NCBI RefSeq assembly: GCF_009856295.1
Contig: NZ_WMEU01000002.1
Coordinates: forward strand, 310,001 to 374,000
Direction: 5' to 3'
DNA: 64,000 bases
Source of the DNA: Pontibacillus yanchengensis
Lineage (GTDB): Bacteria > Bacillota > Bacilli > Bacillales > BH030062
Shown here in pieces: positions 23,587 to 33,063 of the stretch (position 1 is the stretch's first letter; every line of letters starts with the position of its first letter). The notes under the pieces were generated by a model that was not told the origin of the DNA, searched no databases, and worked only from the letters and a program-made list of their open reading frames with translations. The translations under genes were made by a program, and so were the position numbers.

Positions 23587-24408
23587 TTAGTCATTTAGTT
23601 GATTCGATATCTCTCGTTTATCCTCTTGGTATTTTTTATGTGTCTTTTGAAAGAGGTGATGAAACATGTCTCCAATTTCCTCTTCAAGTATTTGAATTCC
23701 CTCCCCTGTAACACCACCTTTAACACAAACCTTGGCTTGTAAAGTAGATAAAGAATAATACCCCTCTTCAATAAGCTTTCCAAACCCTATTAACATTTCG
23801 GTTATCATGGTAGTCGCATCTTCATTTGTTATGTCTGTCTCTTCACATGCAGCTTGCACGAATCGTTGGATAATATAACTAAAAAATGCAGGTCCGCACG
23901 ATACGATATCGGATGATACTCTAGTAATTGCTTCGTTAATTTCAAGTGGTCTTGAGTAAAGTTTCACACTTTGTTGAATGTATGCTTTCATAACAGGATC
24001 AATACGTGTACCAAAAGTCATTAAACTGACCCCAGTTCTCGCTCTATTTGTTATGCTAGGAATGATTCTGGCGACTTGACATGGGACGAGTTTTTCAAGT
24101 TCTTCAACTGAATATGGACTTGTAATCGATACTAAGCAATGTTTCTCGGTTAACTGTGATTGTATGTCCGTTAAAAGGGGGTATATATCTAATGGCTTTA
24201 CACAAATAAATAGCACATCTACTTTTTGAGCTAATGTAGCAGGATCATGTATGACATTTATATCCGGATAATAATCTTTTAACGCTACAGCTTTTTTTAA
24301 AGATCGATTGGTTATATACAAATCTGATTGTTGTATCATGCCAGAATCTAACCAAGCTTCCATCAAGATTCTCCCCATATTACCTGTACCAATAATTCCC
24401 CATTTCAT
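23587..24408 (-). CDS. comER: ComER, pyrroline-5-carboxylate reductase-like protein
   Basis: This 273-residue ProC-family oxidoreductase has the N-terminal Rossmann motif GTGNMGRI at about 6-13 and the dimerisation domain with CVKGGVTGEGIQILEEE. B. subtilis comER lies in the same divergent position before comEA and is not needed for transformation. Relatives influence sporulation or biofilm formation, but the substrate is unproven. AAAGGAGGG precedes the ATG. The gap to comEA is only 78 bases, so both promoters lie close together. Confidence 0.93.
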   Translation of the reverse strand: MKWGIIGTGNMGRILMEAWLDSGMIQQSDLYITNRSLKKAVALKDYYPDINVIHDPATLAQKVDVLFICVKPLDIYPLLTDIQSQLTEKHCLVSITSPYSVEELEKLVPCQVARIIPSITNRARTGVSLMTFGTRIDPVMKAYIQQSVKLYSRPLEINEAITRVSSDIVSCGPAFFSYIIQRFVQAACEETDITNEDATTMITEMLIGFGKLIEEGYYSLSTLQAKVCVKGGVTGEGIQILEEEIGDMFHHLFQKTHKKYQEDKREISNQLND

Positions 24409-24486
24409 CTATGTCCCTCCTTTACTCCAAAGGTCTTCTACATTTTATGTGCCAATATTAAATATATGAAGAAAGGTTGTTTGATT

Positions 24487-25080
24487 ATGAATCGAATTAT
24501 AAAAACCTTTGCTGTTATTGCTGCCGTGTTAATTGTTGGCATTATTGTATTAAATCAGCAAAACCAGCCGCAAACGGTTGCCTCTAATAACCCCGTTACT
24601 ATCTCCTCAACAGAGTCATCTCTTTCCGAAGAAACATCCATTATCAATAATGAAGCTAATGATATTTTGTTTGTAGATGTTAAGGGGGCAGTTGTTCACC
24701 CTAATGTTTATCAAATGAAGCAAGGAACTAGAGTGAAGGATGCAATCAAAGAAGCAGGTGGGTTACGAGATGATGCCAATCCACTCTCCGTTAATTTGGC
24801 TCAAAAGTTATTAGATGAGATGGTTATTTACGTACAAGAGGAAGGAGCAATTTCCTCAGGTTCACCTATAGGTACAATCGAGACGGATAAAATTTTTGTA
24901 AATCAGGCTACATCAGAAGAGTTGCAATTATTACCTGGCATCGGAAAAGCAAAAGCAGAAGCCATTATTGAGTATAGGGAACAGAACGGACCTTTTATGT
25001 CCAGTGAGGAGTTGATGGACGTTAAAGGGGTAGGGGAAAAAACTGTGGAAAGCTTTCAGGATAAAATCCAAATTCCTTAA
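24487..25080 (+). CDS. comEA: Competence DNA receptor ComEA
   Basis: ComEA is the membrane-anchored double-stranded DNA receptor for transformation. The 197-residue protein has an N-terminal anchor (about 4-22), a flexible S/T/N-rich linker, and an SLBB-type domain with VDVKGAVVHPNVYQM at about 55-115. A C-terminal helix-hairpin-helix pair (LPGIGKAKAEAI and VKGVGEKTVE) binds DNA. ATG 24487 has AAGAAAGG upstream; an earlier in-frame ATG at 24466 has none. No clear ComK box was found in the short intergenic space. Confidence 0.95.
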   Translation: MNRIIKTFAVIAAVLIVGIIVLNQQNQPQTVASNNPVTISSTESSLSEETSIINNEANDILFVDVKGAVVHPNVYQMKQGTRVKDAIKEAGGLRDDANPLSVNLAQKLLDEMVIYVQEEGAISSGSPIGTIETDKIFVNQATSEELQLLPGIGKAKAEAIIEYREQNGPFMSSEELMDVKGVGEKTVESFQDKIQIP

Positions 25081-25146
25081 CGATATTGACGAGTGGTTAA
25101 GCAGAGAGTAAACTGTATAGGAAAATTCAGAAAAGGGTGGTGTACA

Positions 25147-25716
25147 ATGAAACGTATATCCTGGGATCAATATTTCATGGCACAGAGTCATTTACTAGCG
25201 CTACGTAGTACGTGTGAACGTTTGGCTGTTGGGGCAACCATTGTACGTGATAAACGAATTATAGCAGGTGGATACAACGGGAGTGTATCTGGAGGAGTAC
25301 ATTGTATCGATGAGGGGTGCTACGTTATTGATGGTCATTGTGTGCGTACCATTCACGCGGAAATGAATGCTTTATTGCAATGTGCAAAATTTGGTGTGGC
25401 AACGGAAGGTTCAGAAATTTATGTCACTCATTTTCCATGTTTGCATTGTTGCAAAGCTTTAATACAAGGTGGAATCAAAGCAGTTTATTATGCAACGGAC
25501 TATAAGAATCATCCATATGCCCTACAGTTGTTTAAAGATGCAGGTGTCAGAACAGAAAAAGTAGAGCTAGAAAATAATATGATTGATCCAAATTCACAGG
25601 AAAAATTACAGTACATACAAAATTTAATTGAACGCTTAGAACAACAAAAAGTCCCTGAGGAAGAAATCGAATCCTTAAGAAGAGAAGCGGCCTCTTTATT
25701 TCAGGTTAATGAGTGA
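25147..25716 (+). CDS. comEB: ComEB, dCMP deaminase-family protein
   Basis: This 189-residue zinc cytidine/deoxycytidylate deaminase-family protein has HAE at 70-72 and PCLHCC with C98 and C101, so the catalytic zinc site is intact. It probably converts dCMP to dUMP. B. subtilis ComEB also has a role in polar placement of ComGA; its deaminase activity is not needed for competence. ATG 25147 is preferred over GTG 25093 because length then equals the B. subtilis protein. A 10-base inverted repeat follows it. Confidence 0.94.
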   Translation: MKRISWDQYFMAQSHLLALRSTCERLAVGATIVRDKRIIAGGYNGSVSGGVHCIDEGCYVIDGHCVRTIHAEMNALLQCAKFGVATEGSEIYVTHFPCLHCCKALIQGGIKAVYYATDYKNHPYALQLFKDAGVRTEKVELENNMIDPNSQEKLQYIQNLIERLEQQKVPEEEIESLRREAASLFQVNE

Positions 25717-25726
25717 GGATGAGGAG

Positions 25727-25757
25727 TTCAACTTTACAAACTTTTCATAAAGTTGAA
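25727..25757 (+). repeat. Hairpin between comEB and comEC
   Basis: Perfect inverted repeat TTCAACTTTA / TAAAGTTGAA with an 11-base loop. There is no T run after it, so it is not a standard terminator. Confidence 0.7.
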
Positions 25758-25813
25758 TGGCATGACCACCTGTTAGAATAAAGTTCATTAACATTGGAAG
25801 AGGTGGGAGACAA

Positions 25814-28045
25814 GTGAAAGGGACGTGGCACTATATAGCAGTATGTGCGTTGCTCGGTCTCTATATAGACAATGTAAGACCTGTTATGACTTTCCTGTAC
25901 ATAATAGTCATCGTTTTATTATTATGGCGACTCCGCATGTCCTGGGTGATTATAGGGGGAAGCGTATCTGTTTTTTGCTATTTCGCATTTACTTTTACAA
26001 TCGTTTCCCCTTCATCATTGGAAATAGAGGATGAACGTATTCAGAAATGGGAAGGGAGAGTGATTTCGGCCCCTATTAACCGCAAGGAGTACCTTCAATT
26101 TAATGTTAAAGATTTACAAAAAGAGAAAAAGTGGAGAGTTACAACTTTTTCTACCTCTGCTCAAATTGCGGGGTTAGATGTAGGTTCTATATGTAGGTTT
26201 ACTGCCATGCAAGCACCTGTTCAACAGGCTAGAAATCCTGGAGCATTTGATTTTGGTGAGTTCCTACAATCTAAAGGGATATCAGGATCACTGCATGCTG
26301 ATTCCAAATCCATTGCATGCAAAGCTACGAAAGGTATATCAGTCATCCATCAATTCCGCGAATTTATCATTGTTAACATCCAAAAGGCATATTCCCCCTC
26401 GACAGCGAGTTGGATAATGACTTTGGTACTCGGTAATGATGAATGGATGGATGAAGATATTGTTGAGTTGTTTCAGCGGTGGAATTTGTCCCACTTGTTG
26501 GCGATATCCGGATTGCATGTAGGATTATGTATTACTTTTTTTACTCTCCTTAGCTTTCGAACAGGATTTCTTACAAAAGAGTCTATTCGGTGGTTATTAA
26601 TTTGTTTATTGCCATTGTATAGTATTATTGCTGGTGGAGCACCTTCCGTTGTGCGAGCAGTATGGATGGCAGAAATAATCCTTTTTATGACGTGGTTACA
26701 AAAACGTAGGCCTGTTACAGATATCATTAGTTTTTTGGTGGTCGTTCTTCTTCTAATTGACCCATACCTCGGATTTCAGCTAGGTTTTCAATTTTCCTTT
26801 CTTGTTACATTTGCTTTATTACTCTCCAAACAACTTTTTACAACTATATCCCCTCTTCGCACCCTTCTCCATGTAAGTATTATTAGTCAACTTACTCTTA
26901 TCCCCATTCAAGTTCATCAATTTTATATTTTAAACCCCGTTTCGATTGTGGCTAACGTTTTTCTAGTGCCTATTTTCTCAATAATTTTGTTGCCATTTTG
27001 TATCTTCTTAGCTATAGTTAATTGGCTACCTGTAGTGGTTATCTCTGTTTTGGATCAATTGTTTACGATTGTAATCCAATTTTTAATACAATGTCTTCAT
27101 ATAATCGATCAATATCTATACATAGATTGGGTGATTGGGGAAATCTCCCTGTTAAGTGGAGTTGGTTATTATAGTATGTTTTTTATATTTATGTACATGT
27201 GGGAGCAACAGAAAAACGTTAAGGCATTTATAGCTAGTACAACTATGGTTTCTGTGTTGATTGTTCATTCGCTCTTTCCTTACTTTTCACCGGTAGGAAG
27301 AGTGACCATGTTGGATGTTGGTCAAGGGGACACCATTATTATTGAATGGCCTTACCGAAAGCATGTTCTTATGATTGATGCCGCTGGAAAAACATTTAAT
27401 GATAATGGTGAAATATTCACGTATGCTATCAAACCTTATCTTCATTCAAGAGGTATTGGAAATGTGAACACACTCATCCTAACGCATAAGGATAGAGATC
27501 ATATGGGGAGTGCCGAACTAGTTCTAGATCATTTTCATGTGGAAACACTTTTACTTAACCCTTTTTATCAGTTGGATTCTACGCCTGAAGATATTGATGT
27601 AAAAAATCTCCAAACAGGAGATACAGTGACGATTGAAAATATAACGTTTGTTGTGTTGCATCCAAAGCGTGAAGCAAAAGAGAAAAATGAGAACTCCTTA
27701 GTACTTTCGACTTCAATAGGTGGTAAAAGCTGGTTACTAACAGGTGATATTGGGAAAGAAACGGAACTTGAGATCGTGCAACAGTTCCCGGGATTAACAA
27801 CCGATGTTCTAAAGGTATCTCATCATGGCAGTCGGTTCTCAACATCCGATTCCTTTGTAAAGGAAGTTAATCCAAGTGTTGCGTGGATATCTGTTGGTGA
27901 AAAAAATACGTATGGCCATCCTGCAAAAGAGGTCATTGATTTGTTAGCAGGTGAGGGGATTTATGCGATGAGAACAGATTTGCATGGGGCTGTCTATTAT
28001 GAATTTAAAGAAAAGACAGGTACGTTTTTTCAATATCTCCCATAA
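25814..28045 (+). CDS. comEC: DNA uptake channel ComEC
   Basis: This 743-residue integral membrane protein forms the channel through which single-stranded DNA enters during transformation. A soluble DUF4131/OB-like segment lies near 60-160. The competence domain has many membrane helices at about 190-490, with LLAISGLHVGL and GGAPSVVRA. A C-terminal metallo-beta-lactamase-like domain starts near 490 with MLDVGQGDT, LTHKDRDHMGS (HxxxDH) and VSHHGS. Those nuclease-type motifs appear intact. Translation starts at GTG 25814 after GAGGTGGGAG. Confidence 0.95.
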   Translation: MKGTWHYIAVCALLGLYIDNVRPVMTFLYIIVIVLLLWRLRMSWVIIGGSVSVFCYFAFTFTIVSPSSLEIEDERIQKWEGRVISAPINRKEYLQFNVKDLQKEKKWRVTTFSTSAQIAGLDVGSICRFTAMQAPVQQARNPGAFDFGEFLQSKGISGSLHADSKSIACKATKGISVIHQFREFIIVNIQKAYSPSTASWIMTLVLGNDEWMDEDIVELFQRWNLSHLLAISGLHVGLCITFFTLLSFRTGFLTKESIRWLLICLLPLYSIIAGGAPSVVRAVWMAEIILFMTWLQKRRPVTDIISFLVVVLLLIDPYLGFQLGFQFSFLVTFALLLSKQLFTTISPLRTLLHVSIISQLTLIPIQVHQFYILNPVSIVANVFLVPIFSIILLPFCIFLAIVNWLPVVVISVLDQLFTIVIQFLIQCLHIIDQYLYIDWVIGEISLLSGVGYYSMFFIFMYMWEQQKNVKAFIASTTMVSVLIVHSLFPYFSPVGRVTMLDVGQGDTIIIEWPYRKHVLMIDAAGKTFNDNGEIFTYAIKPYLHSRGIGNVNTLILTHKDRDHMGSAELVLDHFHVETLLLNPFYQLDSTPEDIDVKNLQTGDTVTIENITFVVLHPKREAKEKNENSLVLSTSIGGKSWLLTGDIGKETELEIVQQFPGLTTDVLKVSHHGSRFSTSDSFVKEVNPSVAWISVGEKNTYGHPAKEVIDLLAGEGIYAMRTDLHGAVYYEFKEKTGTFFQYLP

Positions 28046-28236
28046 GATAGCAATGTAAATAAAAGATTTGATTCATATAAATTCCAGGAACGGTAATACT
28101 TATATAGCCTCTCAGTTACTTCAGCTATACATCTTTACTTAATAGAACAAAGAATTGCTTTGTTAACAGTGTATGGGCTAGACCTGGTGGCCTGTATACT
28201 CACAAGCAAACATTTTTTAACTTTCTTTACTTAAAA

Positions 28237-28262
28237 AAAGAGACTGTAACAACAGTCTCTTT
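28237..28262 (-). terminator. Terminator after yqzM
   Basis: Perfect 11-base stem AAAGAGACTGT with an AACA loop. The minus-strand copy ends in a T run, so it mainly serves yqzM, though it also follows comEC by 190 bases. Confidence 0.88.
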
Positions 28263-28306
28263 CATGTTAGGTATTGGTTCTAAGTAATAGGTATTTCATC
28301 CATCTT

Positions 28307-28444
28307 TTATAAGATTTCAATTAAGCGAACGCCTACTCCAATTGCAAAGATGACGAAAAAGAAAATAAAAGAAAATAGAAATCCTTTAGCAGAATCAACT
28401 ACATCGTTTGTCGGTGATTGCACTTCTTTTTTAAATTCGTTCAC
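28307..28444 (-). CDS. yqzM: YqzM-like small membrane protein
   Basis: This 45-residue protein starts at GTG 28444, six bases after GGAGGGG. It begins NEFKKEVQSPTNDVVDSAKGF and continues into one hydrophobic helix FLFSFIFFFVIFAIGVGV. B. subtilis YqzM has the same size, the same MNEF...VQS..ND..DS start and the same position between comEC and holA on the opposite strand. Its function is unknown. Confidence 0.88.
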   Translation of the reverse strand: MNEFKKEVQSPTNDVVDSAKGFLFSFIFFFVIFAIGVGVRLIEIL

Positions 28445-28752
28445 GTTTACCCCTCCTATACCATTTCCTAGTATAAGCGATTATACCAGAAAAATCTATA
28501 TTTCGTACAGAAAATACGTACCAATTGCCTTCCTTTGTTGACAAGAGTTAACATCCATAGTTTTTGTAAATTAGGCTAGGCTATGAGTATCGACAAAATA
28601 TCGTTTGGAAAGTAGTATCCTGGGGCTACTCTCTAAACGTTTATATAGATCATGGGGGGGATGGGATCTCCATTTCCCCTTCTCATAATCAACTCTTGAA
28701 AGCCTTCCGAATTCCATATACCATTACGTTATAGTGAAATGGAGGAAGGAAC
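28445..28752. other. Gap between yqzM and holA
   Basis: Divergent promoter region. An imperfect hairpin at 28602-28639 (CGTTT/AAACG and AGTAG/CTACT around a G-rich loop) is followed by seven G at 28654. No gene or certain promoter was recognised. Confidence 0.4.
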
Positions 28753-29790
28753 ATGGTCTACTTCGAAGCCTTAAAACAAATAAAACAAAAACAATTTGAT
28801 TCCGTGTATTTACTTTATGGTACAGAAAGTTATCTTGTTCAAGATATTCAGCAAGCCATTGTCCAGTATGGGTTAACTGAAGAAGAGCAAGAAGTCAATT
28901 TATCCATATATGACTTAGAAGAGTTTCCAATTCAGGAAGTGGTTATGGATGCAGAAACATTTCCCTTTTTTGGAGAACGAAAAATTCTTATTTGTAAAAA
29001 TGCGAGCCTATTCAAGGCCAAGCCAGATAAAGCACAAGTTGAACATGATATGAGCGTTTTACAACAATATTTAACTGAACCAGTTGATTATTCAATCTTA
29101 GTATTCATTGCCCCGTACGAGAAGGTTGATGAGCGAAAAAAAGTCATAAAGCAAATCAAACAACAAGGAAAGGTTATTCCTTGCCAATCTTTAAAAGAAC
29201 ATGAAATGAGCGATTGGATTCAGTCTATAGCAAGAGAATTACATATAAACATAGAATCTGCAGCGATTGATGTTTTTATTCAAGAAAATGGGACCAACCT
29301 TATGGCTATTCGTAATGAACTGCAAAAGATGTCATCATATGTTGGGGACGAGGGAACGATTACAAAAGATATTGCTGAAATGCTTGCCGCTCATAATCCG
29401 CAAGCATCAGCACTCAAGCTTGTGGATGCAGTAATGAACCAAAATGTTGAACAGGCCATTTTGCTCTATAAGGATTTAGAGAAACAAAATGAGGAACCTA
29501 TTGCCTTATTAGCGTTGCTTGCTTCTCAATTTAGATTAATTTATCAATCTAAGCTTCTAAAGCAAAAAGGGTACAGTCAAAACCAAATGGCTCAACAAAT
29601 AAAGGCTCATCCCTTTGCAATTAAAATGGCATTAAAGAGGGAAAGAGGGTTTTCTGAGGGACAACTAGCACAAATAACTCAACTGCTTACGGAAGCGGAT
29701 GCCTCGATGAAACAAGGGAAAATGGAAAAAAACCTTTCATTTGAGTTGTTATTATATGAACTTATTCACGTAAAGAAGAATAAAAAGTAA
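28753..29790 (+). CDS. holA: DNA polymerase III delta subunit HolA
   Basis: HolA opens the sliding clamp within the clamp loader. The 345-residue protein begins with YFEALKQIKQKQFDSVYLLYGTESYL, the delta family N-terminus. The three-domain layout follows, with FFGERKILICKNA, DWIQSIARELHI and the C-terminal helical collar LLASQFRLIYQSKLL. Length is close to B. subtilis YqeN (347). GGAGGAAGG precedes ATG 28753. It stands alone and is followed by a repeat-bearing gap. Confidence 0.94.
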   Translation: MVYFEALKQIKQKQFDSVYLLYGTESYLVQDIQQAIVQYGLTEEEQEVNLSIYDLEEFPIQEVVMDAETFPFFGERKILICKNASLFKAKPDKAQVEHDMSVLQQYLTEPVDYSILVFIAPYEKVDERKKVIKQIKQQGKVIPCQSLKEHEMSDWIQSIARELHINIESAAIDVFIQENGTNLMAIRNELQKMSSYVGDEGTITKDIAEMLAAHNPQASALKLVDAVMNQNVEQAILLYKDLEKQNEEPIALLALLASQFRLIYQSKLLKQKGYSQNQMAQQIKAHPFAIKMALKRERGFSEGQLAQITQLLTEADASMKQGKMEKNLSFELLLYELIHVKKNKK

Positions 29791-29840
29791 ATAAATATAT
29801 GAAAAGTTCAGGGCGACTGCTATACATGCTAATGATGGAG

Positions 29841-30071
29841 GTTCGATTAAATCCGCTCCCTCACGTAGCAATATGAACTCACCCATGTCGTGTAGCCGAA
29901 GGAAATACAAATACCCAAAGTTAAAACCTTATTTATTGCAACTGAAAAAGGCATTTACTTCATACAGGCTTAGTAACATTCTCCTTATACAGTGCTTATC
30001 CAGACTCGATGTTGACTTATCGTATGGAAGCGAGCGAAGCATATTAGTTGCTGGGCGATGGAGCTAGACCT
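29841..30071. repeat. Intergenic repeats between holA and rpsT
   Basis: The 29791-30210 gap has no gene. Positions 29841-29878 are a decayed copy of the GTTCGAY...RTCGAAC structured module seen intact at 46866 and 57837. Positions 30001-30071 hold, in reverse orientation, the long repeat (CTAGCTCCA...CGATAAGTCAACATCGA type) also found at 33511 and 57710. A short frame with starts near 29873 crosses these repeats and is not credible as a gene. Confidence 0.75.
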
Positions 30072-30106
30072 GTATGGACAAAAGTTTATACTTTTTTTAC
30101 TAACAA

Positions 30107-30185
30107 AAAACCTCGGCTAGTGGACCTAACAGGACCATTAGCCGAGGTTTTTAGTAAATAAAACGACCCTTTAAAAGGATCGTTT
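30107..30185 (-). terminator. Terminators after rpsT
   Basis: A weak imperfect stem (AAACGA/TCGTTT, 30161-30185) lies just past the rpsT stop. A strong one follows at 30107-30152, AAAACCTCGGCTA with its complement, with T runs on both strands. Confidence 0.85.
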
Positions 30186-30210
30186 GTTGGTCATAGTAAA
30201 TGCAATTGTC

Positions 30211-30477
30211 TTACGCAGAAAGATTTTTAACTTTCTTATGAAGACGAGATTTGTGGCGATTACCATTGTTTCTATGAATAAGGCCTTTGCTTACAGCTTT
30301 ATCAATTTTACGAACAGCTGTTTTAAGAGCATCTTGTGCTTCTTCTTTTTTATCTTCGCTAATAAGACCTTCAACTTTTCTTACTGCAGAACGCATTTCT
30401 GTTTTGAAAGAATGGTTCTTAGAACGTTGGAAACTTTGAGTAACAACACGTTTTTTCGCTTGTTTAATATTTGGCAT
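30211..30477 (-). CDS. rpsT: 30S ribosomal protein S20
   Basis: S20 binds 16S rRNA early in small-subunit assembly. The 88-residue, very basic three-helix protein starts PNIKQAKKRV and has the SAVRKVEGLISEDKKEEA and HRNNGNRHKSRLHKKVKNL blocks. GGAGGTG precedes ATG 30477. It lies between holA and gpr on the opposite strand, as in B. subtilis, and has its own promoter and terminators. Confidence 0.97.
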   Translation of the reverse strand: MPNIKQAKKRVVTQSFQRSKNHSFKTEMRSAVRKVEGLISEDKKEEAQDALKTAVRKIDKAVSKGLIHRNNGNRHKSRLHKKVKNLSA

Positions 30478-30543
30478 ATATCTTTCACCTCCCTGGAGAA
30501 TTAAGCCTGCTTTATCTAATAAGCAACTTCTCGAACAAGAGAC

Positions 30544-30572
30544 ATTTTACCAAAGCAGAAGATAGTTTTCAA
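30544..30572 (-). promoter_or_regulatory. Sigma-A promoter of rpsT
   Basis: Minus strand TTGAAA, 17-base spacer, TAAAAT; the leader is about 60 bases. Confidence 0.75.
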
Positions 30573-30606
30573 TAGAGATATGCATGTAAAGATAAATCTC
30601 TTGAAA

Positions 30607-30637
30607 TGTATGAACACCTTCTATCCTGTTTATGCTA
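30607..30637 (+). promoter_or_regulatory. Possible sigma-G promoter of gpr
   Basis: TGTATG, 18-base spacer, TATGCTA, close to the forespore sigma-G pattern (TGAATA, CATACTA), ending about 24 bases before gpr. gpr is read by forespore sigma factors in B. subtilis. Confidence 0.4.
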
Positions 30638-30660
30638 ATACCAAAACGGAGGTGTCCTTA

Positions 30661-31761
30661 ATGAATGTTGACTTAGAGCGATACCAGATAAGAACTGATT
30701 TAGCTGTAGAAGCAAAAGAATTAGTGGACGAAAAAGAAAATCAAAATACAGATTCAAAACAAGGTGTCACTGTAAGAGAAAGTCAAGACGGAGATATTAA
30801 AGTAACTTATGTAGATATTGATGAAGACGGTGCAGAGAAAACCGGTAAGAAGCCGGGTTCCTATATTACAATTGAATCTCAGGGAATACGTAATCATGAT
30901 TCTGAGTTACAACATCATACTTCTTCTATCTTTGCTCGAGAGTTAGAGGGTCTTATTAGTAAATCTAACCTTCCAGACGATGCGAGTTGCTTGGTGGTAG
31001 GGCTTGGAAATCACAATGTTACTCCTGATGCATTAGGGCCAATGGTCATGCAAAAGCTTTTAGTAACCAAACACTTATTTGAATTACAACCTGAACGAGT
31101 TGACGAAGGGTTTCGCCCAGTATCATCTCTTACTCCAGGAGTAATGGGGGTGACGGGAATAGAAACAAGCGATATCATTTTTGGTGTGATTAACAAGATT
31201 AAACCGGATTTTGTTATCGCTGTCGACGCATTAGCCTCTCGTTCTATTAATCGAGTGAATGCGACGATTCAAATCTCTGACACGGGGATACATCCTGGTT
31301 CTGGAGTAGGTAATAAGCGGAAAGAACTTAGTGTGGATACATTAGGAATCCCAGTTATTGCTGTAGGAGTTCCTACTGTCGTGGATGCAGTTACCATAAC
31401 AAGTGATACGATCGATTATATGCTGAAACATTTCGGGAGAGAATGGAATGAAAAAGGGGATCCATCTAAAGCGTTAACCCCAGCCGGGATGGACTTTGGT
31501 GAGAAAAAACAACTTACAGAAGAGGACTTACCAAACGAAGAGCAACGAGAGGCAGTGCTCGGAATGATTGGTGGTTTGTCTGAACAGGAAAAACGTTCAT
31601 TGATTCAGGAGGTATTAAATCCATTAGGACATAATCTTATGGTAACCCCTAAAGAGGTAGATGGGTTTATGAAAGACATGGCTCATGTGATTGCTACTGG
31701 AATGAATGCTGCGTTGCATGAATCAGTAGACCCTACTAATGATGGCACATTTACGAGGTAG
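30661..31761 (+). CDS. gpr: Germination protease Gpr
   Basis: Gpr degrades the DNA-protecting small acid-soluble proteins when spores germinate. The 366-residue zymogen from ATG 30661 (ACGGAGGTG upstream) has the short pro-peptide ending near RTDLAVEA, the self-cleavage site that resembles its substrate sites. The core [70 protein letters not shown] and C-terminal [14 protein letters not shown] are near-identical to B. megaterium GPR. An earlier in-frame ATG at 30580 lacks a ribosome site. Confidence 0.96.
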   Translation: MNVDLERYQIRTDLAVEAKELVDEKENQNTDSKQGVTVRESQDGDIKVTYVDIDEDGAEKTGKKPGSYITIESQGIRNHDSELQHHTSSIFARELEGLISKSNLPDDASCLVVGLGNHNVTPDALGPMVMQKLLVTKHLFELQPERVDEGFRPVSSLTPGVMGVTGIETSDIIFGVINKIKPDFVIAVDALASRSINRVNATIQISDTGIHPGSGVGNKRKELSVDTLGIPVIAVGVPTVVDAVTITSDTIDYMLKHFGREWNEKGDPSKALTPAGMDFGEKKQLTEEDLPNEEQREAVLGMIGGLSEQEKRSLIQEVLNPLGHNLMVTPKEVDGFMKDMAHVIATGMNAALHESVDPTNDGTFTR

Positions 31762-31883
31762 GTGGTTGTATTCGTTTTAAGGTGCAACAAGGGAATCTGT
31801 TTTTGTAAATGAAAGGTTCTACTTTCTCTTTTTTCTACATAATGTTTACTAGAGTTGCTAGAAAAAGGAGAAAGGGTGGAACC

Positions 31884-33050
31884 ATGAATTCAAAAGGAGT
31901 CTCCCTCATTCGTGAAGAGATGAAAAAATGGTATAAACGCAGTAGTTTTTATATGATTGCCATCATAGCGTTATTTTTGTTTGCTGGTATTTTAACATCA
32001 ATCCAGCCAGCTTATAGATTATCCTCTTCGACTCTTCATCAGTGGACAAGTCAAATATCCGGTTCTTCCTTCTTACACTTAATGGGGATGGAAAATCGCA
32101 TATTTAAGACAGCTTATCCGGAAGACCAGGAGGATATTAAAGTCTCTGAAGTTGTATTTCAAATGGCAACTAGTATAAAACCGAATGACCCAAGAACATT
32201 ACTGGGGCGTGAAATCCCTGGATTCTCCTCATATGATGGAGAAATCATTGTTGCAGGTAAAGGCACCGATTATACTAATATGCCAATCGAATCGTCTCCA
32301 CCAATGGAAGTATTTGAGACAGAGAAAGAAGCTGTTATAAAAGAAGAACCATCAACAGAAGAAAAGTCACCAGATAAGAATCCTTTCCAGACCACCGGTG
32401 AAAGGGATGTCGTTTTTATTTATCATACACATAACAGGGAATCTTTCTTACCTTTACTACCAGCTGGAACCGTAGCTGATGAAGCATTTCATTCAAAAGC
32501 AAATATTACGATGGTAGGAGAGAGATTAGCTAAAGGATTAGAAGAAAACGGAATAGGGACAAATGTTGATAAGACAGATATTACGAAAAAACTTAAAGAG
32601 AAGAACATGGAGTATTATCAGTCCTATGGTGCTTCACGTCCAATCGTCCAAGAAGCTATTAAACAGGATGGGAACTTACAATTCTTCTTTGACTTGCACC
32701 GGGATTCCTTAGGAAAAGACATAACTACTATTAAACTGGATGGAATAAACTATGCCAAGATATTTTTTGTGGTTGGGGGAGAGTACGCTCGTTACAAACA
32801 AAATCTTAAACTTGCTAATGACTTGCACATGGCTATTGAGAAAAAGTATCCAGGGTTAAGTCGGGGAGTACTTATTAAAAAAGGGGATGGAACAAACGGG
32901 AAGTTCAATCAAGATTTGTCCCAAAATGCTGTCCTTATAGAATTCGGTGGGGTAGAAAACAATCTTGACGAATTATATAGAAGCGCTGATGTTGTTGCAG
33001 ATGTCTTTAGTGATTTTTATTGGAAGGCTGAAAAAGTGAACGGAAATTAA
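31884..33050 (+). CDS. spoIIP: Stage II sporulation protein P, septal peptidoglycan hydrolase
   Basis: SpoIIP works with SpoIID and SpoIIM to thin septal peptidoglycan and drive engulfment. The 388-residue protein has a cytoplasmic N-terminus, a membrane anchor at about 24-43, and a linker. A catalytic amidase/endopeptidase domain follows from about 170, starting VVFIYHTHNRESF (zinc histidine), with FFFDLHRDS, and ending ENAVLIEFGGVENN-like (here QNAVLIEFGGVENN). ATG 31884 follows AAAGGGTGG. gpr lies upstream and yqxA downstream, as in B. subtilis. Confidence 0.95.
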   Translation: MNSKGVSLIREEMKKWYKRSSFYMIAIIALFLFAGILTSIQPAYRLSSSTLHQWTSQISGSSFLHLMGMENRIFKTAYPEDQEDIKVSEVVFQMATSIKPNDPRTLLGREIPGFSSYDGEIIVAGKGTDYTNMPIESSPPMEVFETEKEAVIKEEPSTEEKSPDKNPFQTTGERDVVFIYHTHNRESFLPLLPAGTVADEAFHSKANITMVGERLAKGLEENGIGTNVDKTDITKKLKEKNMEYYQSYGASRPIVQEAIKQDGNLQFFFDLHRDSLGKDITTIKLDGINYAKIFFVVGGEYARYKQNLKLANDLHMAIEKKYPGLSRGVLIKKGDGTNGKFNQDLSQNAVLIEFGGVENNLDELYRSADVVADVFSDFYWKAEKVNGN

Positions 33051-33063
33051 GGAGTTGAGGAGA

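Noticed and set aside
24409-24486. ComK box upstream of comEA
   Set aside because: The AAAA-N5-TTTT pairs expected for ComK binding are not present in a recognisable form.
29873-30067. Rightward 64-codon frame after holA
   Set aside because: It is built from intergenic repeat sequence also present elsewhere in other frames.
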